From contig CAUYUJ010016704.1 of assembly GCA_963575745.1 (NCBI GenBank), positions 126,001 to 190,000 of the forward strand: a stretch of 64,000 nucleotides of DNA, in the 5' to 3' direction. The notes beneath the pieces are model-generated. The model was not told where the DNA came from. It was given only the letters and a program-made list of their open reading frames with translations, and searched no databases. This stretch comes from Prorocentrum cordatum (taxonomy: Eukaryota > Sar > Dinophyceae > Prorocentrales > Prorocentraceae). Within the stretch, counting starts at the first letter, position 1. Each line of letters begins with the position of its first letter. The translations under genes and the position numbers were made by a program. Positions 40,222 to 50,238 of this stretch are shown here, piece by piece.

Positions 40222-40535
40222 AGGGGGCCACGTGCGAGCCCTACCCCTACAGTCGGGGCCCTGAAGAAGGAACCCTTTTGGTTGGGGAGGGGCTCCGCGT
40301 TCCTTAAGTGTTTCGCAGCTTGCCTCAGGTTTTCCTTGTGTTTTCGATCGGAAATCGAAGTTTAACTTATGGAAAAAGGGGGCCTCGTTCGGTATTTTGG
40401 GTTCCTTAGGTCAAGGCCCTGACTGTACCCCCCACGATTTCTGAGGGGGAGGGCGGGTTTCACTTCGCGAAGTGAGCCCCGCCCTCCCCCTCAGAAATCG
40501 TGGGGGGTAGGGGTAGGGTTCGCACGTGGCCCCCT
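40222..40535. mobile_element. Long near-perfect palindrome (68-nt arms) carrying MITE A5
   Basis: The right arm (40468-40535) is complementary to 40428-40467 plus 40222-40249, with only three mismatches in 68 and no loop; the centre is CACTTCG|CGAAGTG at 40467/40468. The left arm is split by the family A element and one extra TA. Without the insert this is a 136-bp foldback, close to identical arm to arm, so it is young or kept identical by gene conversion. No ORF. Confidence 0.93.
40248..40427 (+). mobile_element. MITE-like element, family A, copy 5, nested in the palindrome
   Basis: The body is 40250-40425, ends CAGTCGGGGCC and GGCCCTGACTG, with TA at 40248-40249 and 40426-40427. The uninterrupted right arm of the host palindrome has a single TA at the matching site, which proves the 2-bp target duplication. 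Confidence 0.95.
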
Positions 40536-42380
40536 TATGCTCCTTCCCGACTCGGTGTGCCCCTCGTGGCCAGCACGATGGCTGCAGTGCCTGCGCCGCG
40601 TGTGGCCTTCGCCGCGTGTGGCGTCGTGCTGACGCGTCCGCTCCCCCTCCTCCCTGTCCAGGTTGCACCTGAGGAGGAGGAGGAGGAGGAGGAGGAGGAG
40701 GAGGAGGAGAAGGAGGAGGAGGAGGAGGGAGGAGGGAGGAGGGAGGAGGGAGGAGGGAGGAGGGAGGAGGGAGGAGGGAGGAGGGAGGAGGAAGGAGGGA
40801 GGAGAAACAAAGCATGGCTGCAGTGCCGACCGCCCCCGCCCCCCCGCGGCCGCACGCCGCCCGGCCGGCCTCTCGCAGGGGCGGGGGGTCGCCCACACAG
40901 TGCCTCGCCCTGCGCTGGTACGCGCCGCACCGTACACCTCGCACCTCCTCTGCCGCCATGGACGTGATGGCGCCAAGCGGCGCGCCCCCCAGGCCAGGCC
41001 GCTCTCGCCCGTGGCACCGCTCCTCCTCGGCCTCTTCTCAGGCAGCGTCGAAGCGCCCTGGCATGCCGAGAGGCCCACCAAAGAAGGTTCTAGGAACTTG
41101 CGTGCGGTTTGCACGAAGTGCTCTTAGCTCATTTCTGGCTGGGACTGCTTGGTTGTTGTACATCCGCTTCATGTTGTAAGAACTTTGTTTTGTAACTGTA
41201 CGGCTTTTAGTTCTGCGAACACTGCGTGGTAGGCCTATCGGAATGCCGGGACGGTCGGTCCCTGCTCAATCTTCGCCCCCCTGCCAGAAGATGCGTCACA
41301 CCGTGGGGAGCTCCCGACAGCGTTCCCCAGACCAGCTTTTCCGTCGCGCAGCAGCGGGCCGCAAAAAAGCCCCAGGAGATCCAAGTGGCCTTCCAGACAA
41401 ACAAACGCCGTGATCCTGAGGGGAGAGACGAGAAGAGGAAGGAGGATGGGAGTCAGAGAGACGAGAAGAGGAGACGAGAAGAGGAGGGGACGAGAAGAGG
41501 AAGGAGAAGGAGGAGTAGGAGGCGTCCAAGTAACAACAAGAACCCCATCTTAGGATATGGGAAAAAAACGCCGTGATCCTGCGCTGTCTGAAGGGTTGCG
41601 TCTCCGCCCGAGTCTCCCCGCGTCTGCTGGCAGTGGTTGCCAGGGCCAGCCTCCGCCTCTGCCCAGGGGGCGACGCCAGCCCTGGGCGGCTGACCCTGCA
41701 GAGGCCCAGGCCCATGCCGTGGCCATGGAAGGCCATCTTGGAGGTGGTGGCGCCCGTGTGCCAGGACCCAGGGAGGAAGAGACCGTGGTAATGTGTTGCT
41801 TCCGCCCTGGATCTTGGCGCCCAGCGGCCCCCAGCGATCCCACGGCCCCAGGATGCTTCTGGAGGTCTCCAGAGGCCCATAGAGGGCCCACACCGTCCAA
41901 ACAAGTGCCCACCGCGTCAGACCGATCCGTTCGAGCTTCGAAGGTCAGGAGCCAAAGTTTCGCAGTGGGAGTAGGGGGAGGAGGAGGACGACGACAAATC
42001 ATGTGTGTGGATTCGTTGACGTGCTTGGTTCAGCTCGCCGCAGCGTGAGGGCTTCCGCCATGGTCGAGATGATTCCCAGAACATGCGCGATATTCCCTTC
42101 AGCCGGGTTTTGTTGTGCCACAGGTGCAGCCGCACTTTTGCTCGTGGAGCTTTCAGATGCTGCTTCCACGTCCCAGGAGCTGGCACAGGCGAGAGATTCG
42201 ACTGGACTGGCGGGCTGGCCCCTGGATCACACCTTGCGCTCGGATTCGTTCCCCCCGCAACCGCCTCTCTACTTGTTCCCTGGTTCTGCGGCGGGCTTGC
42301 AGTTTGATGGAGTAGAATCAGGTGGGAAGACTGACCACCGCTTTCTGATCCACGCGGGAGGGTGCTCCCCCGCCCATTGG
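40536..42380. other. (GGA)n at 40671-40805; otherwise no gene recognised
   Basis: The GGA tract contains GGAGGAGGGA units. From 41400 to 41530 GAGACGAGAAGAGG words recur. AACGCCGTGATCCTG occurs at about 41405 and 41568. Open frames on both strands of 41.3-42.0 kb show no domain. Confidence 0.45.
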
Positions 42381-42742
42381 GAGGGGGAGGAGGAGGAGGA
42401 GGAGGAGGAGGAGGAGGAGGAGGAGGAGGAGGAGGAGGAGGAGGAAGAGGAAGAGGAAGAGGAAGAGGAAGAGGACCAGTGTAAACCTAAGATGCATCAG
42501 CGACGCTGCAACGTACGCTCCCTTCAAGCTCCCTCTGTATAGGTTCGTACAGATTATACCTTCATTACGGGAAATGCCCCCGCTGGGAGACAACAGTTTA
42601 CTTCAACATCGCGAATCAACGTGCTTCTTCGGGCCTGGCAATCCTGAACCGCGCCAGAACAAGAACACCACTCCTGGAAAGTATACCATACTAGTCCGTG
42701 GGACTGTTGTACACGTTTGAAACGAATGTGCGAGACGTCGCG
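42381..42742. repeat. (GGA)n and module shared with the 62.4-62.74 kb region
   Basis: (GGA)n (42381-42474) is followed by a module with AAACCTAAGATGCATCAGCG, GGGAGACAACAGTTTACTTC, CGCGAATCAAC and TTTGAAACGAATGTGCG. The same order with clear similarity occurs at about 62395-62743 (TTGGAAGACAACCGTTTGAA, CACCGCGAATCAAC, ACAAACGGATGTGCGCG). Confidence 0.75.
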
Positions 42743-42965
42743 GCGAGAGCCACCTTTTGAAACGGAGCCGCCTTCCATCCCTGAAGATGTTTGAACTCGT
42801 GCCACGAGTGTGCGCGGCGCTACAGCGAGAGCCACATGTTGAAATCGAGCTGCCCTCCATCCTTGCAGCTGGTGCTACGCTGGGGGCGAACATGCGCGCG
42901 GCGCTCGGGCGAGAGCCACCGTTTGAAGAGGAGCCGCCCTCCATCCTTGAACCCGGTGCGAATTG
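42743..42965 (+). repeat. 83-bp minisatellite (family H), locus 1
   Basis: The anchor GCGAGAGCCAC lies at 42743, 42825 and 42909 (82 and 84 bp apart). Units contain GAGCCGCCCTCCATCC and GTGTGCGCGGCGCTACA. The same repeat with the same period is at 62744-63157. Confidence 0.92.
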
Positions 42966-43078
42966 CAAGCTTCAGGAGCATAAGTCGTGATGAGGTCTCG
43001 GGTGACACGCCGTGCCCGCCCGACCGGCACATCTAGGGGGTGCGACAAGGACAAGTGTTTGGCAAGGGAACGCGATTG

Positions 43079-43230
43079 AGGAGGGGAAGGAGAAGGAGGA
43101 GGAGGAGGAGGAGGAGAAGGAGGAGGAGAAGGAGGAGGAGGAGGCGGAGGAGGAGGAGGAGAAGGAGGAGGAAGAGAAGGAGGAGGAGGAGGAGGAAGAG
43201 GAGGAAGAAGAGGAGGAGGAGGAGGAGGGG
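43079..43230. repeat. (GGA)n microsatellite ending at the SL relic
   Basis: A GGA/GAA/GCG triplet tract of about 150 bp that touches the dinoSL relic at 43231. Confidence 0.97.
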
Positions 43231-43252
43231 TCCGTAGCCATTTTGGCTCAAG
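43231..43252 (+). other. Full-length dinoSL relic
   Basis: All 22 positions match the dinoSL consensus (D is T). It is immediately preceded by (GGA)n. On the same strand downstream lies a coding remnant that ends before another (GGA)n tract at 44380. Confidence 0.95.
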
Positions 43253-43282
43253 GCGTTCTGGGCTCTCCAGGGTAGGGGGGTC

Positions 43283-44290
43283 TTGTGCGTACATGTTTCA
43301 GAGCGCCGTGTACGCACGGGCACTGGCAACGTCTTTCCCTTGCTGGGGACAAGATCCCTAACAGTCCCAGCTCTCCGCTGCTCTCTCGGCTCTCTTGCAC
43401 CGAGCGAGGGCCCCGCCGCCCCGTCGCTCGGGGGCGCGCGCTTGCCGCGGCGCGTCTCGTGGGCCGACGGCGGCGTGGGCGCCGCGCCCTGGCAGGCGGC
43501 GGGCAGGCAGCCTACGCGCGGGCAGCGCGGAGGGCCGCCGCCGCGCGCTGCTGGCCAGGATCTGGGCAGGACGGCATCATCTTGCCAGGACCGCGCAGAC
43601 CGCATTGGGGCTGCGGGCGTTCTGGGAACGACAGCAACGGGGCCAGTCGGCTGGCGTGCCCCCCTGTCCTGGCGCCAGACGGCGCTGGCAGCCGCGGCGG
43701 GAGAGGCCGAGACGCCCCGCGCGGGCGGTGCAGGGCCGACACCGAGCGGGCCCAAGACGAGCGCGGAGGTGGCGGCCGAGCAGCCAGCAGATGCCGCGGG
43801 AGGCGCCAATGCTGCAGGAGGCGGCCTATCGGCGGCGGACATCGTGGCGCAGCTGGCGGCTCTCGGCGTGGAGCTGTCGGCGGCCGACAAGGCTAAGCTG
43901 GTGGCGAAGCCCGAGCCGCCGAAGGAGGAGAAGCCGAAGACCTATGCGCATGTGCTGCAGGGCTGCCGGTGGAAAGTGGGGATCGGGGGCGGGGGGGTGC
44001 TTGGAGGGGCCCATGGGAGGCGTAGGGAGATCGTGCTCTGTAAGATCACCTGCGCGCGTCGGCAGGTGCACGGTTTTGGTCGCCCTTGCCGCCCGTCCTC
44101 GTCTCGGCCCCTTATCGTCGGCCCGTCTGGCTCGATCGGCCTTGGGACGCCTGCTGTCTGGAAGGGAGCCCCAGTCCAACGTGTTCTGGGGCCCCCCCTC
44201 CCCCTCTCTCGGGACTCATTCGGCGCGGCACCCAACGTCGGGCATGAGGAGGGGGGAAATCTGTCGGGCCCCGAAGCCGAGGAGGCATAG
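43283..44290 (+). pseudogene. SL-tagged coding remnant without a start codon
   Basis: A 335-codon open frame has no ATG; the nearest ATG after the relic (43293) is in another frame and meets a stop after about 18 codons. Protein-like composition is clearest at 43680-43965: alanine-rich sequence, then LSAADIVAQLAALGVELSAA, then KPEPPKEEKPKTYAHVLQG. After about 43970 the sequence turns into GGGGGCGGGGGG and loses coding character, so the original stop or an intron may be there. The function is unknown; it could be a fragment of a retroelement ORF1 or a structural protein. Confidence 0.4.
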
Positions 44291-44379
44291 GCCTCCTGTT
44301 TCGTGGTTGGTCCTGTTCGGCAATAGGTTAGGTTAGTTCGGCGTTTGCGCGACTTCCTCTTTGCAGGATCAGAGGATCA

Positions 44380-44562
44380 GAGGAGGAGGAGGCGGAGGAG
44401 GAGGAGGAGGAGGGGAAGGACGAGGAGGAGGAGGAGGAGGAAGAGGAGGAGGAGGGTGAGGAGGAGGAGGAGGAGGAGGAGGAGGAGGAGGAGGAGGAGG
44501 AGGAGGAGGAGGAGGAGGAGGAGGAGGAGAGAGGAGGAGGAGGAGGAGGGAGGAGAAGGGAG
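44380..44562. repeat. (GGA)n microsatellite, 3' side of the SL-tagged remnant
   Basis: With 43079-43230 it brackets the SL-tagged segment on both sides on the same strand. Confidence 0.96.
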
Positions 44563-44829
44563 GGGCAGGAGGCGATGACGACCGCCCTCCTCCTGGAGGC
44601 GGCGGGGCAAGGTGCAGCGGCCGAGGGGCGCGCGGCGGGCCCGGAGGCAGGACGCGAGAGGGCCGACGGCTGCCCGACCCGCAGGCGCTCCGCGCAGCGT
44701 GCTCGCGCGTGGCCCGCCCGCACGGAGGCGCCCCGCCCGCGGCTGGCCCGGCGGGGCGCGTCGGTAAGGAGCCGTTGGTCGGCGGCTCTAGGCCTCCCAG
44801 GTGGGGTCTGAGACTGCCCCCTCTGGAGG
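44563..44829. other. GC-rich spacer with one copy of the foldback end
   Basis: GGCCTCCCAGGTGGGGTCTG at 44791 repeats the left end of the foldback at 45413, on the near side of the CTC tract. Confidence 0.55.
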
Positions 44830-45394
44830 CCTCCTCCTCCTCCTCCTCCTCCTCCTCCTCCTCGCTCCTCCTCCTCCTCCTCCTTCCTCCTCCCTCCTCC
44901 TCCTTTTCCCTCCTCCTCCTTTTTCCTCCTCCCTCCTCCTCCTGTTCCTCCTCCTCCTCGTCCTCCTCCTCCTCCTCCCTCCCTCCTCCTCCTCCTCCTC
45001 CTCCTCCTCCTCCTCCTCCTCACTCCTCCTCCTCCTCCTCCTCCTCCTCCCCTCCCTCCTCCTCCCTCCTCCTCCTCCTCCTCCTCCTCTCTCCTCCTCC
45101 TCCTCCTCCTCCTCCTCCTCCCTCCTCCTCCTCCTCCTCCTCCTCCTCCTCCTCCTCCCCTCCTCCTCCTCCCCTCCTCCTCCTCCTCCCTCCTCCTCCT
45201 CCTCCTCCTTCCTCCTCCTCCTCCTCCTCCTCCTCCTCCTCCTCCTCCTCCTCCTCCTCCTCCTCCTCCTCCTCCTCCTCCTCTCGTTTCCTCCTCCTTC
45301 TCTTTTTATCCTCCTCCTCCTCCTCCTCCTCCTCCTCCTCCTCCTCCTTCTCCTCCTCCTCCTCCTCCTCCTTCTCCTCTTTATCCTCCTCCAG
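44830..45394 (+). repeat. (CTC)n microsatellite, about 565 bp
   Basis: Polypyrimidine CTC tract with CCTCCC, CTTTTTCC and CGTCCTC interruptions, ending TTTATCCTCCTCCAG. Spurious Ser/Leu/Pro frames. Confidence 0.98.
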
Positions 45395-45412
45395 CCACCC
45401 CTCTGTGTTCCA

Positions 45413-45638
45413 GGCCTCCCAGATGGGGTCTGAGTAGGCGGGGTCGGAGGATCGCTCCGCATCAACGATGCATCGGCGATGCGGCTCGATGTTGGGCTCA
45501 ATTTTCTCCACGCCGACGGCGCCGACACATTGGCGACGTCGTCGATGCATCACCGATGCATCGCCGATGCGTCGCAGGTGCAGTGGCGATGCGGCGCGAT
45601 CCTCCGACCCCATCTACTCCGACCCCATCTAGGAGGCC
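45413..45638. mobile_element. Foldback element with about 55-bp arms and GATGCATCG-rich core
   Basis: The left arm has GGCCTCCCAGATGGGGTCTG, GGGGTCGGAGGATCGC and CCGCATC. The right arm is the inverted copy (GCGATCCTCCGACCCC, GACCCCATCTAGGAGGCC), with one extra ATCTACTCCGACCCC unit. The core repeats CGATGCATCGGCGATGC-type words that are themselves palindromic. Confidence 0.8.
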
Positions 45639-46390
45639 TCTACCCACCCCCCTCACGTCGGGAAAGAATCTGTTGGTCAGCAGCGAGCTCCAACTCGTAT
45701 ATAGAGCTTGAGCTCAATCCACGAGCGGAGACCAGCGCTAACCCCCAGTGACCTTTTTGGCCAGAAGGTCCGTGGGATTGACAGATGCTTCGAAGAAAAC
45801 TGTATCCATCTTGTCTTGGTGCGGGCCCCACTTTCGAGCGCCCCCAATCGCGTCGGAAAAGAAACTGCTGGTCAGCAGCGAAGGCGAGCCCCAACGCGGT
45901 CGAAAGCCAGCGGGCCGTGGCCAGGGCACACTAGACAGGGGGAAGAGCAGTTGGCGGTCGCGGAGGGGAAACGCGGAGGGAGAGTCCACACCACGAGTAG
46001 AGCGCGGGCGGCCTGTCGGGAAAGAAACACGACGTGAGGTTCTCTGGTGTGTTCGGCCTCTGGTGGCCCTCGCCGAGCCCCTGGACCGTCAAAGAAAGGC
46101 TCGGGATGAAAATGCTGTCCTGGTGAATGGATCGAGACCTCTGGGGGGGGGGCGACGTTGTGAAAAAGCTTGACGTCGGGGGTCTGGGGAGGAGTCCCCC
46201 GAGAGACCCACACGGTGGGCGTTCCAGCGCGGTTTCTGGTTCCCGGACCCTCACGGACCGATGCGGCTCGAGGAGTGCTGCCGAATGATGGGGTTCGGGG
46301 TTCCAGTGGCGACCTCCTGCGGTCTACGATGTTGTGTGTGTTCGGGCTGGCGGATCTCCAGCAGGGGGATGGGGAGGATGAGGATGGAGA
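45639..46390. other. Direct duplication; no gene supported
   Basis: A segment GTCGG(G/A)AAAGAA.CTG.TGGTCAGCAGCGA occurs at about 45656 and 45851. A minus-strand frame (45738-45989) contains FFEASVNPTDLLAKKVTGG, faintly like the NPADL segment near retroelement RNase H C-termini, but it is too short to call. Confidence 0.4.
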
Positions 46391-46603
46391 AACGAAGGGA
46401 GGGACGAAGGGAGGGAGGGGGCACGAGGAAGAGGGAGGATGAGGGACGAAGGGAGGGAGGGGGCACGAGGAAGAGGGACGAAGGGAGGGAGGATGAGGGA
46501 CGAAGGGAGGGAGGATGAGGGACGAAGGGAGGGAGGATGAGGGACGAAGGGAGGGAGGGAGGGACGAAGGGAGGGAGGGGGCACGAGGAAGAGAGGGAGG
46601 CTG
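46391..46603. repeat. GGGACGAAGGGAGGGAGGAT minisatellite
   Basis: Units of about 22 bp (GGGACGAAGGGAGGGAGGAT plus GA), with GGCACGAGGAAGA variants, about nine copies. Confidence 0.9.
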
Positions 46604-46701
46604 AGGACGGAGAACGGCACGCGCGCGAGGGAGGAGGACGGAGAAAAACAGAGGAGGAGGGGAGGGAGGGGGGAAAGTGGGAGGGAGGAGGCCTGACCCC
46701 A

Positions 46702-47297
46702 CTCCTCCTCCTCCTCCTCCTCCTCCTCCTCCTCCTCCTCCTCCTCCTCCTCCTCCTCCTCCTCGTCCTCGTCCTCCTCCTCCTCCTCCTCCTCCGGCCC
46801 CCTCGGCCTCCGTCTCTCCTTCTCCTCGCTCCTCCTCCTCCCCGAGTGCCTCCCCGCCCTCCTCCCCTCTGCCGGCCGCTCGGTCTCTCTCCACACACCT
46901 GCTGCCCCTTCCTGGTCGGAGGCCCTGCGGCGTGTCCGAGCCACCCTCCTGCAAGGGGAGGACGAGGCTCCCCTGATCCGCGGTGCGGGTCCAGAGCCGG
47001 GCTCGGATTGATATGTTTCAGGATCGTGCGTTGTACTTGCGGAGCAGGTCAGCCCAGCGCATGCCGTGTGCACTGGTGTGCGACGTGGGCAAGCGGTGCC
47101 CTCCGCGGTTTCTGCCCACTGGCTCGCTGAGGAAAAATCCTCCCTTCTGCTCCTCCTCCTTCTCCTCCTCCTCCTCCTCCTCCTCCTCCTCCTCCTCCTC
47201 CTCCTCCTCCTCCTCTTCCCTCCCTCCCTCCCTCCGTCCTTCCTACCCTCCCTCCCTCCCTTCGTCCCTCCCTTTCTCCCTCCCTCCTCCTCCTTCC
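46702..47297. repeat. (CTC)n tracts at 46702-46796 and 47150-47297
   Basis: Two CTC tracts separated by about 350 bp of GC-rich DNA with no recognised gene. The second grades into CCCTCCCTCCCT. Confidence 0.93.
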
Positions 47298-47691
47298 GAC
47301 CATCAGCCCCCTTTGCCTCGAGATCCCGCGTCAGGGGCGACTCACGTTGAGCTATACGCATTCAACACTCGCGCCACAGCCCTATGACGGCCCCCCAGTG
47401 CGCGGCGGCTACTTCTGCTGATCTCTGCGTTCCCTCTATACTGTACTTCCTATGAGCTCTGGATTGCTGGAGGCAACGCCCACGAGCCCAGTGATTGAAG
47501 TGATGGATGCGGCTGCCGCGTGCTCTCCCTAGGACACGTAAGCGACGGTGGCTTCGACGTCGCGCCTACGTTCGGCTTGCCGCGTGCGTGGCCGCGGACC
47601 CTCCTGAACATGTTCGGGTACCTGGCGCTGGCGTGCATAGAGCGCACGGTCGGATGCGCCTTCTTGCTGGTGCGTTCTAGCCGTGAGCCGC
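47298..47691. other. No gene recognised
   Basis: Unremarkable DNA upstream of the 57-bp repeat ORF. The minus-strand and plus-strand frames overlap and neither has a motif. Confidence 0.4.
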
Positions 47692-48240
47692 ATGCATCTC
47701 ATGGTGAGTATCTTCCTGGTGAGGGTGATCGGCATCCTGGTGGAGTCCTACCTGACGCTGCGATTCGTGAGCCCGACGCTGTACTTCGTGGGCCTGGTGG
47801 AGTCCTACATGGTGCTGTGCTTCGTGAGCCCGACGCTGTACTTCGTGGGTCTGGTGGAGTCCTACCTGGTGCCATACTTCGGGAGCCTGGCGGGGTTCTA
47901 CTTGATGTTGTGCTCCGTGAGCCCGACGCTGCACTTCGTGGGCCTGGTGGAGTCCCGCCTGCTGCTGTACCTCGTGGGGCAGGCGCTGCACTTCGTGAGC
48001 CTGGGCACTCGCCGGCGGCAACGCCCGCGCGCGCAGTCCTGCCTGCTGCTGTACTTCGGGAGTCTGGGGCTGTACTCGATGGACCCGGCGGAGCCTTGCC
48101 TGTACTCCGGGAGCCTGGCGCCGTACACCGGGAGAGCCTGGCGGTGGCCCGCCCGATGCCGCACGTGGGAGGCCTGGCGCTGTATTCCGCGAGCCTGGTG
48201 GAGGCCTGCCTGCTACTGTGCCTCGTGGGTCTGGCGCTGA
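47692..48240 (+). CDS. Possible ORF built on a 57-bp repeat (hydrophobic 19-residue unit)
   Basis: From the ATG at 47692 the frame gives 182 residues. A 57-bp unit starts at 47764, 47821, 47878 (then a 36-bp step), 47914 and 47971. In this frame it encodes a hydrophobic 19-mer like FVSPTLYFVGLVESYLVLC, long enough for a membrane span. Because 57 is a multiple of three and the unit has no stops, other frames and the minus strand are open too (for example HEVQRRAHEAQHHVGLHQA on the minus strand), so coding status is uncertain. After about 47995 the repeat decays. No known family. Confidence 0.3.
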   Translation: MHLMVSIFLVRVIGILVESYLTLRFVSPTLYFVGLVESYMVLCFVSPTLYFVGLVESYLVPYFGSLAGFYLMLCSVSPTLHFVGLVESRLLLYLVGQALHFVSLGTRRRQRPRAQSCLLLYFGSLGLYSMDPAEPCLYSGSLAPYTGRAWRWPARCRTWEAWRCIPRAWWRPACYCASWVWR

Positions 48241-49212
48241 ACTCCGTGAGCCCGGCGGAGTCCTCCCCGATGTTGTGCCTTGCGAGCCTGACGACGCACT
48301 TCGTGCGCCTGGTGGAGATCAGCCTGAGTCGTTTGACGAGTTCGACACGGCCTCGTGCACGGCCTGGGTGGAGGAGGTGCTGCACCAGTAGAAGCATCGC
48401 GGGCCTGCTGGCCGTTCACAGCCGTTTGTTCGCTGTTGCCTGCGCCTGGGCCGCTCCTCGGCCGCGAATGCTCCGCCGCCCGCGTCTGCGGCTTCAGCAC
48501 CTTTGCCTTCAAGTCTGGCCCGTTCCTCGCTCGCGGATGCTCCTAAGCCCACGTCTTCGGCTACAGCGCCTTCGCCGTCGGGTGCGCCCCGGGGGCCGCC
48601 AAGATGCGCGGAGTGTTTGAGGCGCGTGGAAGTGCTCACGTTCCACGCCCCGCTGGAGTGCTGAGTATGTGATCGCCGTGCACGGCGAGCCGCATGGTGC
48701 CAGGCTTGTCGGTGGACCTGGTGCTTGGATTGCGACCTCGGTCATCTTGGCCCGTCTGCGCGTGAGGGTCGGTGGTCTGAAGATGAGAGCGGGTCTGATT
48801 TGTCTGAAGTGAAGACTGAGTGGGTCCGATACGTTGCAGTGTCAGTTGCGTCGTCGTGTTGTCCCTCTTCCCTTGCGTGCCCCCCTCCCTCGCCTGCCCT
48901 GTGCCCCCCCCCGTTGTGCCCCTCTTCGTGGTGTGTTGTGGTGTCTTCCTCTTCGTCGTCTCTTCCTAGACAACATCTGGCAGACATTTTCAGTTGACAG
49001 AACATCTAACTTTTGTCGCCCGTCCGGGGCTCCCATCTTGGGGGGGGGCGTCCATAACCCGTGCATCTACGTGCGCGCACCGCGGGTCGCACATGCGGCG
49101 CACTCTTGGTTCTGATACGTACAGGTTTAGAATTACCATCCCAACCCGAGTCCCGCTGCAGGTCCAGTGCAGTGTTTCCCATCATCCTTTTCCGCCTCCT
49201 CCCACCTCCACG
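48241..49212. other. No gene recognised
   Basis: GC-rich, continuing decayed copies of the 57-bp unit to about 48320, then average DNA. No domain, relic or element end recognised. Confidence 0.4.
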
Positions 49213-49243
49213 GGGTTTAGGGTTTAGGTTTTAGGGTTTAGGG
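49213..49243 (+). repeat. Interstitial telomeric repeat (TTTAGGG type)
   Basis: GGTTTAGGGTTTAGG, then TTTTAGGG and TTTAGGG: four tandem plant-type telomere units with one insertion of T. TTTAGGG is the reported telomere unit of dinoflagellates. The tract is short and internal to the window. Confidence 0.85.
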
Positions 49244-49305
49244 CCCACTAGCCCAAACTTGAAGCCTGTGGGACGTGCCCCACCCAGCCATGACCCAAGA
49301 TGTCA

Positions 49306-49380
49306 AAACGACGACGACGATACCGATGACGAAGATGACGATATGGATTTCAAAACGACGACGACGACGACGACGACAGT
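49306..49380. repeat. (ACG)n microsatellite, interrupted
   Basis: ACG runs separated by ATACCGATGACGAAGATGAC; each run is preceded by TCAAA. Confidence 0.88.
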
Positions 49381-49420
49381 CGCGCAAAGTCTTCTGGGAA
49401 ACCGCTGCAACGGCGATGCG

Positions 49421-50238
49421 GCACGCGCGCGCGACGACGCGATTTGAAGAACAACGTATATTTACGCGAGTCCCTGTGCGTCGCAGGGGCGCCGCCCCGC
49501 GGCGGTGAGATTGCATGGAGCGGCTGCGCAACGAGCGCAGGGTAGCTCGGGAGTTAAATGCTTCTAGGCTCTTAGTTTTGAAGTTAGAGCCTATAAATAT
49601 TTGAATCCTGAAGCTCCTTAACCACCTCCTTCCGCGCTCCCCACTTTGCCGCCCCCCACTTTGGCGCACCCCTCACGCAGATCCTTGGCCTCGGGGCGCC
49701 AGGAATGGCGCTATGGGAAGATCTGCAGAACCCAGGGCGCACCCCTCGCGCGGGCGAGCGGGCGGCAGCGGTGCCCCAGGCGGAGTGGGTCTCGCGTGCG
49801 CAGCGCAGCGGATTTTGCCATTGGGGCAAGCCCGTCGCGGCGCCCCCAGGCGCCAGCGAGTCAGGGCGCGCGGTGCAGCGCGGCGCGCGCGCCAGCTGCG
49901 AGGCCGCCGCGGCCCAGCCTCGCTCCGGCACCGCGAAGTACTACGCGACGCCGGGCCGGCGTCGCCGGCTGCGAGCGATTTGCCCGTCTTACGACGCGAG
50001 CGCCGGGACGTTCCGCGCGGCGGCGGGCGACGAGGGAGCGGCCCAGCGGTGCGTTTTTGAGCTGACGGAAGAGGAGGCCGCTTCGCTGCCAATCATCGAC
50101 TTGCAGTGCGACTACACCTCTGTGCGGGGCGGCCACTCCATGCAATCTCACCGCCGCTGGGCGGCGTCCCTGCGACGCACAGGGAATCGCGTAAATATAC
50201 GTTGTTCTTCAAATCGCGTCGTCGCGCGCGCGCGTGCA
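49421..50238. mobile_element. TIR element, about 818 bp, with about 103-107-bp terminal inverted repeats
   Basis: The left repeat (49421-49523) and right repeat (50132-50238) are inverted copies with only a few mismatches. Both contain GACGACGCGATTTGAAGAAC, CAACGTATATTTACGCGA, CCCTGTGCGTCGCAGGG and GCGGCGGTGAGATTGCATGG in sense or complement. The interior has an open frame. No clear target duplication was found. It lies 180 bp from the telomeric tract. Confidence 0.8.

Noticed and set aside
45738-45989. Minus-strand NPTDLLAKKVTG peptide, like a retroelement RNase H end
   Set aside because: Only a dozen residues are suggestive, no catalytic residues are visible, and the segment is part of a local direct duplication.
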